From Leptospira sp. WS60.C2 (GTDB lineage Bacteria; Spirochaetota; Leptospiria; Leptospirales; Leptospiraceae): DNA of 64,000 bases. The stretch covers positions 620,001-684,000 of the forward strand of contig NZ_CP162133.1 in the NCBI RefSeq assembly GCF_040833955.1. The letters run 5' to 3'. The position numbers and the translations under genes are program-made. Positions within the stretch are counted from its first letter, which is position 1, and each line of letters begins with the position of its first letter. Positions 45,347 through 54,507 of the stretch are shown one piece after another. The notes beneath the pieces are model-generated. The model saw only the letters and a program-made list of their open reading frames with translations. It ran no database searches and was not told the origin of the DNA.

Positions 45347-47665
45347 CTAAACTCGTTTTTTCGGAAGGTATTTGTAATACTCCATCTCAACGGTGTTGAT
45401 GAGATAGGTGTAGTATTTGACTAATTTTTTATCGAACTTCTTTTTGTTCATTTCCTCACGGTAAAAATCTGCCAATTGGCTTCGAAACAGTGCTGATTTC
45501 ATATCATTCCGATTGATGAGGATGGTACTTGGTAGATCTCGAATCGCAATCTCATCGGGTATGACAATGGTGGATACCGATTGTAAAACCGCATATTCCA
45601 CGGTGGATGCCACTTTATCCTCGTCTTTTTCTTTGGCGAGGGTCATGTTGTTTCGTTTGATATTGTCCAAATTTTCGTAAATGCGGGATCGTAACGACTT
45701 AGGATCTAATACTTTGTCTGTGATTTTGTTAAATCGTTTCGGGAAAACAAAATTGTCCGCTGCCTTATAAATGTGCGAAAGTTTTTCTTCCTTTTTGCTT
45801 GTCTCTTGTTCTTCTTCGTAACTAGAAGTAGAGCCAGAAGTATAACTTGGTTTTCCCCAATCACCAACACCAGAATACTTTCCAGAGTTTTTAATATCCT
45901 CTCGGATTTCTTCAGTGGTTTTTTCTCTAAAATAGATCGCCGCTAAAAATCCAATGACAACGGAAAATGGAACTCCAAAAAAGATAGGCATCGCAGAACG
46001 AAGGTAATATGCACCAGTGATGAAAATCATAGTGCTCACAACGAATGTCAAAATCCCAGGAATGACATTGAATCGTGAACGAATTTCATTGGATCTTTCT
46101 TTTTCTAACTCCTCAACCTCCATGTTCTTTACATCAGCATTGAGTTTAGCTATGAGTTCTGGTTTTAGTTTGTTATTGAGTCCAGGATGTTTTGGATTGG
46201 ACAGTTTGTGGTTGATGATTTTGGCATAACCCAATTGTTTTTTGTATTCTGGATTGGTTCTACCTTCAAACGCGAGTTTGTGGATAACTGCCGCCAAATA
46301 TCCATGATCTACAACATAATATATCGAACGACCATCAGGAGACTTTTCTTCATAATAAGAATGTTCGGAAAACACATCATCTTTTAGTCGTTTGATGTAT
46401 TCGGAAACTTTTTCAGGAGAAGTTATCCCTGCATTTGCAACTTCTTCTTCGAAGTTGATTCTTAAAAGTGTATTATGATTCTTAGTATGTTCAGGGATTT
46501 TACTGATAACAGCATTTTTCACTGTCCCATAAATATTATCATCTTTTCGTGTTAGGACAGATCCTTTTTCTTCAGAGAGGCGTTTTAAGATTTTGACGCT
46601 TTGGTCAATGGTTTCTTTGATCGAAAGGTTTTTGTTATTTTTTTCTGAAGGGAATGGAAAATTTTCGATGATTGCCAAAAACTTTTTTACTTCTTCTTCT
46701 GGATTCATTTTGGATTCCAAAGAAGAAAATTTTGGTCTAGATGTGTATTCGTTAAATTGTGCTAAAAAAGATTCATACTTTGCTTCTTTGGCAAGTTTCG
46801 TTAGTTGTTCTTTGGTAAAAAGTTCTAATCCATTGAGATGTGCCAAGATTTGATTCACCACTTCAGGCAATCGTTTGAAACTTCCATCTGGTAAAATATT
46901 CAATTCATCTATGACAATATGATAATCCGTTAAAATAGGTAAGGCTAGGTTTTGTTCTCTAGCATACAATGTGAAGTCTTGTAAAAAGTCTGGCATCGGG
47001 ATGTAAGGTAAATTTCCAAAACCTTTTCTCACCAGAGAGGAAATCTCTGCTTCGAGAGAACCTAACTTCGGATAAAGCCAAGCATGCCCATCTTTGTTTT
47101 TTTGTAAAAGAAGAGAGCCTGGATTGTCTTCGTCCCAGTTCCTTCCTTTTTTGGCACGGTTTTCCAATAATACTTTGATGAGTTCTTGTGAAAAACGGAA
47201 ACAAGCTTGTCTGTAAGGTTGTGTGTCCGTCTTATTTTCGTTTTGTGGAGCAACGAGCGCAATTTTAGATGAGATCTTACTACCGTTTCGGATGAGATAC
47301 GGATAAGCATACGCAGCTCTGTTTTGACCACGATGGTCAATGTCCAAAATTTGCCGTAACGCATGGTAGATCGCGTTTTCGGAGCGTCCTTGGGCCCCGA
47401 GATTGGTATACTTCCCGAGAGCTTCAGGAAGTTTGTCGACCGTCATGAGGTAAGAGGCATGTTTTTCCTTACTACCGTGCTTTTCGACACGTTTGTGCCA
47501 ATCTTTCAGTTCGTCTAGGATGCATCGTGCAGTGGGTGTTAGGCTACCAACGGAGTCCGATAAAAATATATAGGATTGGGCGGAAGGTCGATTGGACGAA
47601 TCATCCTCTTTGTTAGAAGGATTTTCTAAGACTGTGTCTGATAAATCGATGCTATCGTCGCTCAT
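45347..47665 (-). CDS. Large orphan protein with two membrane helices
   Basis: 772 residues with no family that I recognise. The N-terminal 500 or more residues are soluble and charged. Two adjacent membrane helices lie at about 533-553 and 560-580. A Ser/Glu-rich linker follows, then a C-terminal helical region ending LPKKRV. No signal peptide. It is coupled to the valine-pyruvate transaminase gene by an ATGA overlap, but this is no proof of a common role. Possibly a Leptospira-specific membrane-associated regulator or scaffold. Confidence 0.75.
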   Translation of the reverse strand: MSDDSIDLSDTVLENPSNKEDDSSNRPSAQSYIFLSDSVGSLTPTARCILDELKDWHKRVEKHGSKEKHASYLMTVDKLPEALGKYTNLGAQGRSENAIYHALRQILDIDHRGQNRAAYAYPYLIRNGSKISSKIALVAPQNENKTDTQPYRQACFRFSQELIKVLLENRAKKGRNWDEDNPGSLLLQKNKDGHAWLYPKLGSLEAEISSLVRKGFGNLPYIPMPDFLQDFTLYAREQNLALPILTDYHIVIDELNILPDGSFKRLPEVVNQILAHLNGLELFTKEQLTKLAKEAKYESFLAQFNEYTSRPKFSSLESKMNPEEEVKKFLAIIENFPFPSEKNNKNLSIKETIDQSVKILKRLSEEKGSVLTRKDDNIYGTVKNAVISKIPEHTKNHNTLLRINFEEEVANAGITSPEKVSEYIKRLKDDVFSEHSYYEEKSPDGRSIYYVVDHGYLAAVIHKLAFEGRTNPEYKKQLGYAKIINHKLSNPKHPGLNNKLKPELIAKLNADVKNMEVEELEKERSNEIRSRFNVIPGILTFVVSTMIFITGAYYLRSAMPIFFGVPFSVVIGFLAAIYFREKTTEEIREDIKNSGKYSGVGDWGKPSYTSGSTSSYEEEQETSKKEEKLSHIYKAADNFVFPKRFNKITDKVLDPKSLRSRIYENLDNIKRNNMTLAKEKDEDKVASTVEYAVLQSVSTIVIPDEIAIRDLPSTILINRNDMKSALFRSQLADFYREEMNKKKFDKKLVKYYTYLINTVEMEYYKYLPKKRV

Positions 47666-48936
47666 TTGGAGTTTGCTTGGTGGGAAGCGACAATTTCCGC
47701 CAGGATTTCAGCTCCCCTGGCTAATTCTTCTTCCTTACGGCAATATGTCAAACGTATGCATTCTTTGGTATGCGAAAAATCAGAGTTTAGTCCTGGAAAG
47801 AAATAATGTCCTGATACAATGAATAGGCTTTTATCTTTACAAAGGTGATATAACTCATGATTGGAAACGGAAAGCGAGGGAAACCGGATCCATAGGAAAA
47901 ACCCACCCATGGGATCGTGAATTTCATAGTCCACACCAAGTTTCTCAAAAGCAGTAGTGAATAATGCTAATGCGAGATCTCGTTTTTTTTCATAAAACGG
48001 ACGTAAGATGTTATTGGATAGGTTGGGGAGAATTTCATTTTCAAACAGATGTTCCATCATAAACAACCCCAAATTTCCGACAGCCAGATTGTTTACTGCC
48101 GCAAAGGAAGAGAGTGTTTCAATGGTATCCTCGTTTGAAACTACAATCCCAAACCGAACACCTGGTAACCCAATCTTAGAAAAACTAAGAGAGAGAGTGC
48201 GACCTTCTCTGTAAAAAATGGGTTTTCCGTTGCCAATCAAATTGGGAAAGGGATTTCCATAAGCAAGGTCAATCAGGATGGGTATTCGTTTGGGTATCGT
48301 TTGTTCTTCCATCCATTCCAAATCCGAAAGAGGTAACACATTTCCTGTGGGATTCGTTGGTCTTGAGAGAGCGAGAACTCCAACTTCTTTCAAATCGAAT
48401 GTGTTTTCGTTCAATTCGTAACGAAATCGGTGTTTTCCAGTGACAACTACCTTTGGTGGATAGGCAATAAATACATCTTCCGTAATCGTTTGGTCCGCAT
48501 AACCAATGTATTCTGGGACTACTGGTAAAAGAATTTTTTTAAAACTGCCATTTGCCATTGGACCGGAATGGAGATTGAGTAAGAAAGAATACGCGTTTTG
48601 GCTTCCATTAAAAAAGGCAATGTTTTCCTTTTTCAAGTTTGCATCCAAATGTAGAGATAAGAATTCTGCGGCGATCTCCCGAAAGGAATCATTGCCCGTA
48701 GGTGCTTGGTAGTCGCCGAGAAGGGAGCGAAGAGTGGGATGTTTTGCGACACGGCTAAACGTTTCTTGGAAGAGGGCTTCTGCTTCGGGGATTTTGGCAG
48801 GATTTCCGCCCCCGAGTAGAATCTCGTCGGGGTGACCCGTCACTTTCCCCAGGTCTTCCATTAAGGATCGAATCCCTTGGTTGTTTCGTAGCCGATTGGC
48901 CCAAGAGGAGTAAATTTGGTCCATAGTTTCGGTCAT
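47662..48936 (-). CDS. avtA: Valine-pyruvate aminotransferase (AvtA-like)
   Basis: About 424 residues, PLP fold type I. Close to E. coli AvtA along its length: GIRSLMEDLGKVTG, ILLGGGNPAKIPE, YIGYADQTITEDVF, LSRPTNPTGNVLPLSDLEW, and LSFSKIGLPGVRFGI with the PLP lysine. It makes valine from 2-ketoisovalerate using alanine. I start at ATG 48936 with GGAA upstream, over the TTG at 48966. It diverges from the DegT-like gene and overlaps the 772-residue gene by 4 bases. Confidence 0.9.
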   Translation of the reverse strand: MTETMDQIYSSWANRLRNNQGIRSLMEDLGKVTGHPDEILLGGGNPAKIPEAEALFQETFSRVAKHPTLRSLLGDYQAPTGNDSFREIAAEFLSLHLDANLKKENIAFFNGSQNAYSFLLNLHSGPMANGSFKKILLPVVPEYIGYADQTITEDVFIAYPPKVVVTGKHRFRYELNENTFDLKEVGVLALSRPTNPTGNVLPLSDLEWMEEQTIPKRIPILIDLAYGNPFPNLIGNGKPIFYREGRTLSLSFSKIGLPGVRFGIVVSNEDTIETLSSFAAVNNLAVGNLGLFMMEHLFENEILPNLSNNILRPFYEKKRDLALALFTTAFEKLGVDYEIHDPMGGFFLWIRFPSLSVSNHELYHLCKDKSLFIVSGHYFFPGLNSDFSHTKECIRLTYCRKEEELARGAEILAEIVASHQANSK

Positions 48937-49010
48937 TTTTTGGTTCCATTCTCGTTTCAGAACCAATTTTCCAAGGATTTTATAAAATTATGTTCGCATT
49001 TCGAAAAATG

Positions 49011-49051
49011 AAGTGACATAATTCGTAAATCGAGTATTTAAGTGACATAAT
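49011..49051. repeat. Direct repeat AAGTGACATAAT in the avtA/DegT-like divergent region
   Basis: The 12-mer AAGTGACATAAT occurs at 49011-49022 and 49040-49051, 29 bases apart, in the divergent intergenic region before the DegT-like gene. The same core GTGACATAAT occurs again at 62113-62122. It could be a binding site for a regulator or part of a promoter. Confidence 0.5.
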
Positions 49052-49069
49052 AAAGAGGAGTGCTGTTGG

Positions 49070-50164
49070 ATGAGCACCGAAACAATACAAAGACCGATTC
49101 GAAAAGAAAAAAACATCGAATTCTTCAAACCAACTCTTTCTAGGGAAGACCTGAAAGGGGTTTTAGAATGTCTCGTGGAAGAACATCTTTCCACTGGCGA
49201 GATTGTGGAACGATTTGAAAAAACATTTTGCCACACATTCAAAATCAAACATGCGATTTCCTCTAATTCATTAACATCTGCTTACCATCTCGCATTACTT
49301 GCATTAGGTGTTAAAGCTGGCGATTCTGTTCTCCTATCCAGTTATGCTCCCATTTCTGCTTTGGATGCGATCTTTTTGATCCAAGCAAAGCCAGTGATCG
49401 TGGATTTAAAGCGAAACTCGTTTCATCCTTGCCCGGAAGAATTTTTACGCAAAAAAAACGAATCTGGTGCTCGGTTTGCTTTGTTTGATCATAGTTTTGG
49501 TTCCCTCATCCGAGTGAGTGATTATTCTATCGAAGGTTTGGAAGTGATTGAAGATTTCACTGAAGCGATCGGTGCTACTTCTGAAACCATCACTGTGGGA
49601 AAACAATCCAAAATTGCAATTTGTGGTCTCAGTGCTGAAAACATCATTACGACTGGTAATGGTGCGATGATCATCACATCAGAAACCAACTTAGCGAACT
49701 CTCTAAAATCCTATAAATCTGGCTCTACCGCCAAACGAAATTTTGGTGAACCTAAGTATGATTATAACTTGGTTGATTACCAGGCCGCACTTGGGATTGA
49801 ACAATTATCCAAATTAGGTGTGATTTTAGAACGTAAGAAAAAAATTGCATCCGCTTATTTACAAGCGGTTCAAAACTCAAGGCTTGAAACGTATTTCCAA
49901 AATCCAAATGAGGATACCTTCCAAAGATTTCCCATCGTTGTCTCAGGACAAAACTATGAAGAAATCCAAAGGTATTTTAAATCCATCCACATTGGAACCC
50001 AAAGAACTGTGGAGGAACCTCTCCACCGTGTCTTGGAAGAAAACCACTTGGAATACCCAAATGCGGAACGTTTGTTCCAACGCGGACATTGTATCCCGAT
50101 TTATCCTAACCTAACAAAAGATAATGTGCAAAGGATTGCTACGGCCATCCGACGCATCTATTGA
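49070..50164 (+). CDS. DegT/DnrJ-type PLP-fold protein without the PLP lysine
   Basis: 364 residues resembling DegT/DnrJ/EryC1/StrS aminotransferases along the length: a GEIVERFEKTFCHTFKIKHA opening, SSNSLTSAYHLALLALGVK, EVIEDFTEAIGATSE (with the Glu-Asp pair), and YDYNLVDYQAALGIEQL. The stretch where DegT enzymes read K-N-I-T-T-G-E-G-G here reads ENIITTGNGAM, and the residue at the lysine position is Asn191. So no Schiff base can form, as in some dehydratase or non-enzymatic homologues. GAGGAG is 9 bases upstream of the ATG. The ATP-grasp gene follows at the next base. Confidence 0.8.
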   Translation: MSTETIQRPIRKEKNIEFFKPTLSREDLKGVLECLVEEHLSTGEIVERFEKTFCHTFKIKHAISSNSLTSAYHLALLALGVKAGDSVLLSSYAPISALDAIFLIQAKPVIVDLKRNSFHPCPEEFLRKKNESGARFALFDHSFGSLIRVSDYSIEGLEVIEDFTEAIGATSETITVGKQSKIAICGLSAENIITTGNGAMIITSETNLANSLKSYKSGSTAKRNFGEPKYDYNLVDYQAALGIEQLSKLGVILERKKKIASAYLQAVQNSRLETYFQNPNEDTFQRFPIVVSGQNYEEIQRYFKSIHIGTQRTVEEPLHRVLEENHLEYPNAERLFQRGHCIPIYPNLTKDNVQRIATAIRRIY

Positions 50165-51322
50165 TTGGTGCCAAAACTTTATTACTTAGATTCTTTATTT
50201 GAGTACAAACTCCCCTCCCCTCCGCTCAATTTAGATTCCTCCTTAAAAAAGAGGAATCGATGTCTGGAGAAACTTTTTTTTCCTATCACAAATGAAGAGG
50301 ACTATGTTCTCGTAGAAGAACTTCCTTCTGATGCCTTGTATTCTCATTGGAAAGACAAAGGTCTTACTCCAGGGATACCTTGTCAGCTCGGTGCTCTGCT
50401 TGGTGAAGTCACTCTTGTCGAATGGGGCAAAAGACATAACTGGGAGGACGGTGAACTTATCATTGATCCGTTTCAATTAGAGACAGCAAGGTATTTGAAT
50501 TCGAAAGTCACTCAACTTGATTTTCGAAAAAACCACTCTCCGCTTCTTGCAAAAGTCATCACCTCCGAAGAACACCTGTATGCGGAACTTGAAGAAGCAA
50601 AGTTGCCAATCGTTTTGAAAAGTGAATACGGACTGGCAGGAAGAAATCATATCATTTTTAAATCAAATTCTGATTACTGGAAACTCTCGCAAGTCAACAA
50701 ACGGCTCTTTGGCTTTCCCGTGGTTTCGGAAGAATGGGTTGGGGATGTTCGTTTTTTTGATTTCTCTACACTTTGGGATGTGAAGGAAGGTCAGTTTTTT
50801 TATCTCACTGCCACGACCATGTGGATTGATCCTGATGGGGGATTTCGAGGCATTCGCATTGGCGGAGGAGAGGGTGCATACGAATCTCTCTTTCTTCCGA
50901 AAGTGTATGATCTGATAAAAGACTTAAAAAATTTGGTGCCCACAGAGTATTCGGGGCCGTGTGCCATCGATGGCTTTTTGTATACCGATGATGGACTCAC
51001 GAAAGTGCAACCAGTATCAGAGTTTAATTTTCGTTATTCGATCGGTCGGGTATTGTGGGAAGTTCGTAAAAAAAGGAATGCCAAATCAGAGACAATCAGT
51101 GGACTCCTAGTGTTACCGTATCCCAAACAGGGAAAGTTGAACGAATGGGAAGTCATTGAAAGATTGGTACGAGATTTAGATTGTGATCTGATTTTACTCA
51201 CTCCCGTTCGAGACTTAGCGGGCAAAGCCTACCAGAATGCGGTTTTGTATTTTGAAACCACAGTAGAAACAGAATCTACTGTGGTGGAATCCATTTGGTC
51301 GGCTTGGACCGAGCCTAATTAA
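50165..51322 (+). CDS. ATP-grasp-fold protein coupled to the DegT-like gene
   Basis: 385 residues. IVLKSEYGLAGRNHIIFKS (Lys152) is the ATP-binding strand and CAIDGFLYTDDGLTKVQPVSEFNFRYSIG (in two parts, 266-294) gives the Mg2+-binding Asp269 and E287-x-N289 of ATP-grasp enzymes. The N-terminal 130 residues look like a pre-ATP-grasp domain. It would ligate a carboxylate to an amine; substrates unknown. The start is TTG 50165 or GTG 50168, directly after the previous stop, so the two proteins are made together. Confidence 0.68.
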   Translation: MVPKLYYLDSLFEYKLPSPPLNLDSSLKKRNRCLEKLFFPITNEEDYVLVEELPSDALYSHWKDKGLTPGIPCQLGALLGEVTLVEWGKRHNWEDGELIIDPFQLETARYLNSKVTQLDFRKNHSPLLAKVITSEEHLYAELEEAKLPIVLKSEYGLAGRNHIIFKSNSDYWKLSQVNKRLFGFPVVSEEWVGDVRFFDFSTLWDVKEGQFFYLTATTMWIDPDGGFRGIRIGGGEGAYESLFLPKVYDLIKDLKNLVPTEYSGPCAIDGFLYTDDGLTKVQPVSEFNFRYSIGRVLWEVRKKRNAKSETISGLLVLPYPKQGKLNEWEVIERLVRDLDCDLILLTPVRDLAGKAYQNAVLYFETTVETESTVVESIWSAWTEPN

Positions 51323-51333
51323 AGTTTAGCGAA

Positions 51334-52122
51334 TTAAACTTCGTCTCGATTTAAGATAAACTCATGTTTCCCATTGATTTCAATCGTTGGGTCGGTTGCG
51401 TTTCCTCTTCTTTTGATTTCTAATATATCTGTGTTGGTGAGAGGTAATGTTGCTTCTAAACTAACAAAAACTTTGTCTCCCTTTTCTGTCCAAGTGCATA
51501 GCATTTTTGCAGTTTCGTATCCCATTTCACAAGTCCCATCATTATGCAGTTGGATCCTTGCAATATTGGATTTCGTTTTCCACTTACCGATGGCCCAAGT
51601 GTTTTTAGGTGGGATGAGGGCAGATCCTGCTTGGTCGGAATCAAACATCACTTCTGCGATCGCAGTATTCTCTGTATTGGTTCCTTTGTATACCTCTTGG
51701 ATGGTTAAGGAAATTTCTTTGGCACGAACCTCATTTTTTAATTCAACTACTTGTTTAGAAAGTGAATCTTTGAGAGTTACAACTTCTTCACTACCGCTGT
51801 CAGTTGTGATTTTTAATTTTTTGATACGATTATTTGCTGCCCAAAGTTTTGGATCACCAAACCCATTGTAAATGGAAAGGGAACGAAAGTTGATTGGCGT
51901 TTTATATTTGATTTGGAGTGATTCTCCTACTCCTTCTCCTTCGGCACCTTCCACCCAACTAGTTTTGAGTTTCCCATCCATGGCAAACACTGGAATGAAT
52001 TTTTTTGATTTCGGTTGGAGTTGACTTGTGGATGTAATGACTGGTAGATTTAATGATTCTGAAAAGAGTGGCAAACAAATGCTAACGATGAGTATTGTAA
52101 ACTTTGAGATTCGGAGATTCAT
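51334..52122 (-). CDS. Secreted discoidin-like (NADase-type glycan-binding) protein
   Basis: 262 residues with a signal peptide (FTILIVSICLPLFSESL). The first part of the mature protein (about 30-165) resembles the NADase-type glycan-binding/discoidin-like fold: AMDGKLKTSWVEGAEGEG-VGE and INFRSLSIYNGFGDPKLW, KELTIQEVYKG-like ISLTIQEVYKGTNTENTAIA. A second part (about 175-262) has DNGTCEMGYE-like NDGTCEMGYETAK and could be a small beta barrel. A surface-binding role is inferred. It diverges from cutA. Confidence 0.68.
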   Translation of the reverse strand: MNLRISKFTILIVSICLPLFSESLNLPVITSTSQLQPKSKKFIPVFAMDGKLKTSWVEGAEGEGVGESLQIKYKTPINFRSLSIYNGFGDPKLWAANNRIKKLKITTDSGSEEVVTLKDSLSKQVVELKNEVRAKEISLTIQEVYKGTNTENTAIAEVMFDSDQAGSALIPPKNTWAIGKWKTKSNIARIQLHNDGTCEMGYETAKMLCTWTEKGDKVFVSLEATLPLTNTDILEIKRRGNATDPTIEINGKHEFILNRDEV

Positions 52123-52173
52123 ACAACAAAATCATAAGCATCTAATGGATTGGGCAAGTAGGATTTGAAAAAT

Positions 52174-52497
52174 ATGGCAATCGAAGCAAAATATGTGACT
52201 GTTTACACCACGTTTTCCTCAAAAGAAGAAGCAAAAAAGATCGCAAAGATTCTGATTTCCGAGCATCTTGCCGCATGCGCGAATCTTGTGGACAAAATGG
52301 AATCAATTTATGTCTGGAAAGACCAATTAGAAGAATCAGAGGAAGTAGTTTGTTTTCTAAAAACAACTCTGTCACAATCGGAATTACTGATGCAGAGACT
52401 AAAAGAATTACATTCTTATGACACTCCCTGCATCGTGGTCTGGCCCATTCTTATGGGGGATCCTGATTATTTGGAATGGATTCGAAACTCTCTATAA
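52174..52497 (+). CDS. cutA: Divalent-cation tolerance protein CutA
   Basis: 107 residues. VTVYTTFSSKEEAKKIAKIL, LAACANLVDKMESIYVWKDQ and DTPCIVVWPI match the CutA family in order, including the NxxxxxxSxYxW-type stretch. CutA forms a trimer; its role in metal tolerance in bacteria is uncertain. I start at ATG 52174 over TTG 52165. Its end overlaps the convergent GST-like gene by 31 bases. Confidence 0.93.
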   Translation: MAIEAKYVTVYTTFSSKEEAKKIAKILISEHLAACANLVDKMESIYVWKDQLEESEEVVCFLKTTLSQSELLMQRLKELHSYDTPCIVVWPILMGDPDYLEWIRNSL

Positions 52498-53204
52498 AAT
52501 TCTTTGATTTTTTCAAAGAGAAGATCATAGCCAAGATCGTTTTTCCATCTTACAAATGTTTCTGGCATTTGAACCGATGCAAACCATGGGTAAGCAGGAG
52601 ATTCTTTTGGTTCAGCTAACATGCCCATTAGACTAGCGAGTGTTAAATCCACTCTTCCGAATGAATTACCGTTATAATACTTTTTTGTTTTGTAAATTTC
52701 GGTGAGTTCTTTGCAACATTCATCTAATGAGAGTTTTACTGAATCTACATTTTTGGGAGTAATTTTATATCTTCTTTTGAGGGACAAAGCGATTAGTTCA
52801 AAGTGTTCAGGTGCCCCAACCTTTTCTGTTGGAGATACTGGATTTAATAAAAATAACTTTCCGACAATTTCAGGATCATCTAGAATAAAATGATATAAAA
52901 GTGTTTGGAGACTTTTTCCAATTTGCGTATCAATTTTAGCTTCCATGTCCTTTTCTTCTTGAGATGCATGTTTGCCAAAGGCAGATTCTTCCACCAGATC
53001 TAAGATCGCTCCAGATCCTTGTACAACACCAGAATCTGTCTCTAATACGGGTACATACAAATCGTTTACCAACGGTTTCAAGGTTTGAATGTGTTGCCCA
53101 GGGATGAGTTGATTTAATTCATAAGGATAATTTGCTAAATCAAGGCCCCATCTAGCTTTCTCCGAAAAATGAGAAATAGGGAATGTGTATAGCTTTGCTT
53201 TCAT
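52467..53204 (-). CDS. Glutathione S-transferase-like protein
   Basis: About 245 residues from ATG 53204. KLYTFPISHFSEKARWGLDL is the thioredoxin-fold GST N-terminal domain with the active-site Ser/Tyr region, PVLETDSGVVQGSGAILDLV has the Pro-x-Leu and GSxAI glutathione-contact motifs, and a helical C-terminal domain follows (NGNSFGRVDLTLASLMGML). It would conjugate or bind a thiol substrate. The frame to 53243 overlaps the divergent peptidase leader and is not preferred. Confidence 0.85.
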   Translation of the reverse strand: MKAKLYTFPISHFSEKARWGLDLANYPYELNQLIPGQHIQTLKPLVNDLYVPVLETDSGVVQGSGAILDLVEESAFGKHASQEEKDMEAKIDTQIGKSLQTLLYHFILDDPEIVGKLFLLNPVSPTEKVGAPEHFELIALSLKRRYKITPKNVDSVKLSLDECCKELTEIYKTKKYYNGNSFGRVDLTLASLMGMLAEPKESPAYPWFASVQMPETFVRWKNDLGYDLLFEKIKEFYREFRIHSK

Positions 53205-53304
53205 CCGTCGATATTCAGACGAAAGAATTCTTTCGGCAACCACCTTTTTTATGATGAAAATGAATTGTCGGATCAGTTCTTTTGTTTACTATGATTCCAT
53301 CCTT

Positions 53305-54507
53305 ATGCGATTTTTATTGTTTTGGATTGTGGTACTTTTTCCCTTAGGGGTGTTATGTGCCGAAGAACCGCTTTCTTATTGTTCAATGAATCGTGTTTGT
53401 GTGGAATTCATACCCCAGTCCAAAGGTATTGATGTTTATTTTCACAATCGAATTGCAACTGAATTTACAGAAACTTCCCTATCAGTGGACGCAATTTTGA
53501 AAAACATGAAAAGTTCGAAACCTTTACCCTACCTAACCATTCTGAAAGGGAAAAAAAAGAAAAAGCTCTTTCAACTGAAAACGATACATCCTAAAAGAAA
53601 AATTTCCTATAAAATCCAATACAAATGGATCCTTGGGAATTTCAATGTATCGCATGATTCTAGTTATGTTTACGACCTTCCATTTGACCCCAAGTTGAAA
53701 GTGAGAGTGTTTCAGGGGTATCACGGAAAAAAAACGCATACGGGTGATAATCGTTTTTCCATTGATTTTGGCTTAAAAGAAGATGATTTGATTTTTGCGG
53801 CAAGGCCAGGAATCGTAATTGATGTTGAGGAAAAAAATAATGAAGGTGGTTTTGATCCTAAATTCCAGCAGTCTGCAAACTTTGTAAAAATTCTTCATGA
53901 AGATGGCACGATCGCCGAATATGCGCATCTTCGATATATGGGAGTGGTTGTGAAACGTGGTCAATCCGTAGGAGTGGGATCTATCCTTGGTTATGCGGGC
54001 AGTACGGGTTACAGCGAAGGTCCTCATTTGCATTTTGAAGTATACCAACCAACGAAGATACTCCGTAAAAAAACAATTCCTACTCGGTTTCGTACACAAA
54101 TGTCGGACGCAGAAATGTTAACGGAAGGATCACTTGTTTGGCGAAGAGAAATCGGCAATCCATTGGAGAAGAAGATTTTGGATGTAGATGGAATTTCTCT
54201 TTGCGATACACTTGATATCACTATGACAAATCGTTGTCAACTAACAACTTTTTCGGTAGTCTCTCCTATCTATTTAACACTTCCTATCGTAAAACCAGAT
54301 GTATATACGTTTCAATTGAATTTGCGCAAAAAAGACAGCAACATAAATTATGATTATACCTGGGATTCAAAAAAGGAAGATTGGGTATCATCATTTATGA
54401 TACCAATTCAAGAGTTTCAAGAACCTTTGGAAGGAGAATGGATCTTAAATGTTGTTTCCGGTGGAGTTTTACAAAAAAAAATTGAATTTTTAGTGAAGAG
54501 TATCTAG
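53305..54507 (+). CDS. M23 family metallopeptidase-like protein, copy 1
   Basis: About 400 residues with a signal peptide (FLLFWIVVLFPLGVLCAEE). The M23/LytM domain (about 130-250) has THTGDNRFSIDFG (His and Asp of the zinc site), AEYAHLRYMGVVVKRG and EGPHLHFEVYQP (HxH). A N-terminal beta-rich domain and a C-terminal domain with paired cysteines flank it. It cleaves or activates cleavage of peptidoglycan in the periplasm. It is followed directly by a paralogue whose GTG start shares a base with its stop. Confidence 0.9.
   Translation: MRFLLFWIVVLFPLGVLCAEEPLSYCSMNRVCVEFIPQSKGIDVYFHNRIATEFTETSLSVDAILKNMKSSKPLPYLTILKGKKKKKLFQLKTIHPKRKISYKIQYKWILGNFNVSHDSSYVYDLPFDPKLKVRVFQGYHGKKTHTGDNRFSIDFGLKEDDLIFAARPGIVIDVEEKNNEGGFDPKFQQSANFVKILHEDGTIAEYAHLRYMGVVVKRGQSVGVGSILGYAGSTGYSEGPHLHFEVYQPTKILRKKTIPTRFRTQMSDAEMLTEGSLVWRREIGNPLEKKILDVDGISLCDTLDITMTNRCQLTTFSVVSPIYLTLPIVKPDVYTFQLNLRKKDSNINYDYTWDSKKEDWVSSFMIPIQEFQEPLEGEWILNVVSGGVLQKKIEFLVKSI

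Noticed and set aside
53185..53304. N-terminal extension of the first M23 gene
   Set aside because: It overlaps the start of the divergent GST-like gene and would bury the signal peptide; ATG 53305 is better.
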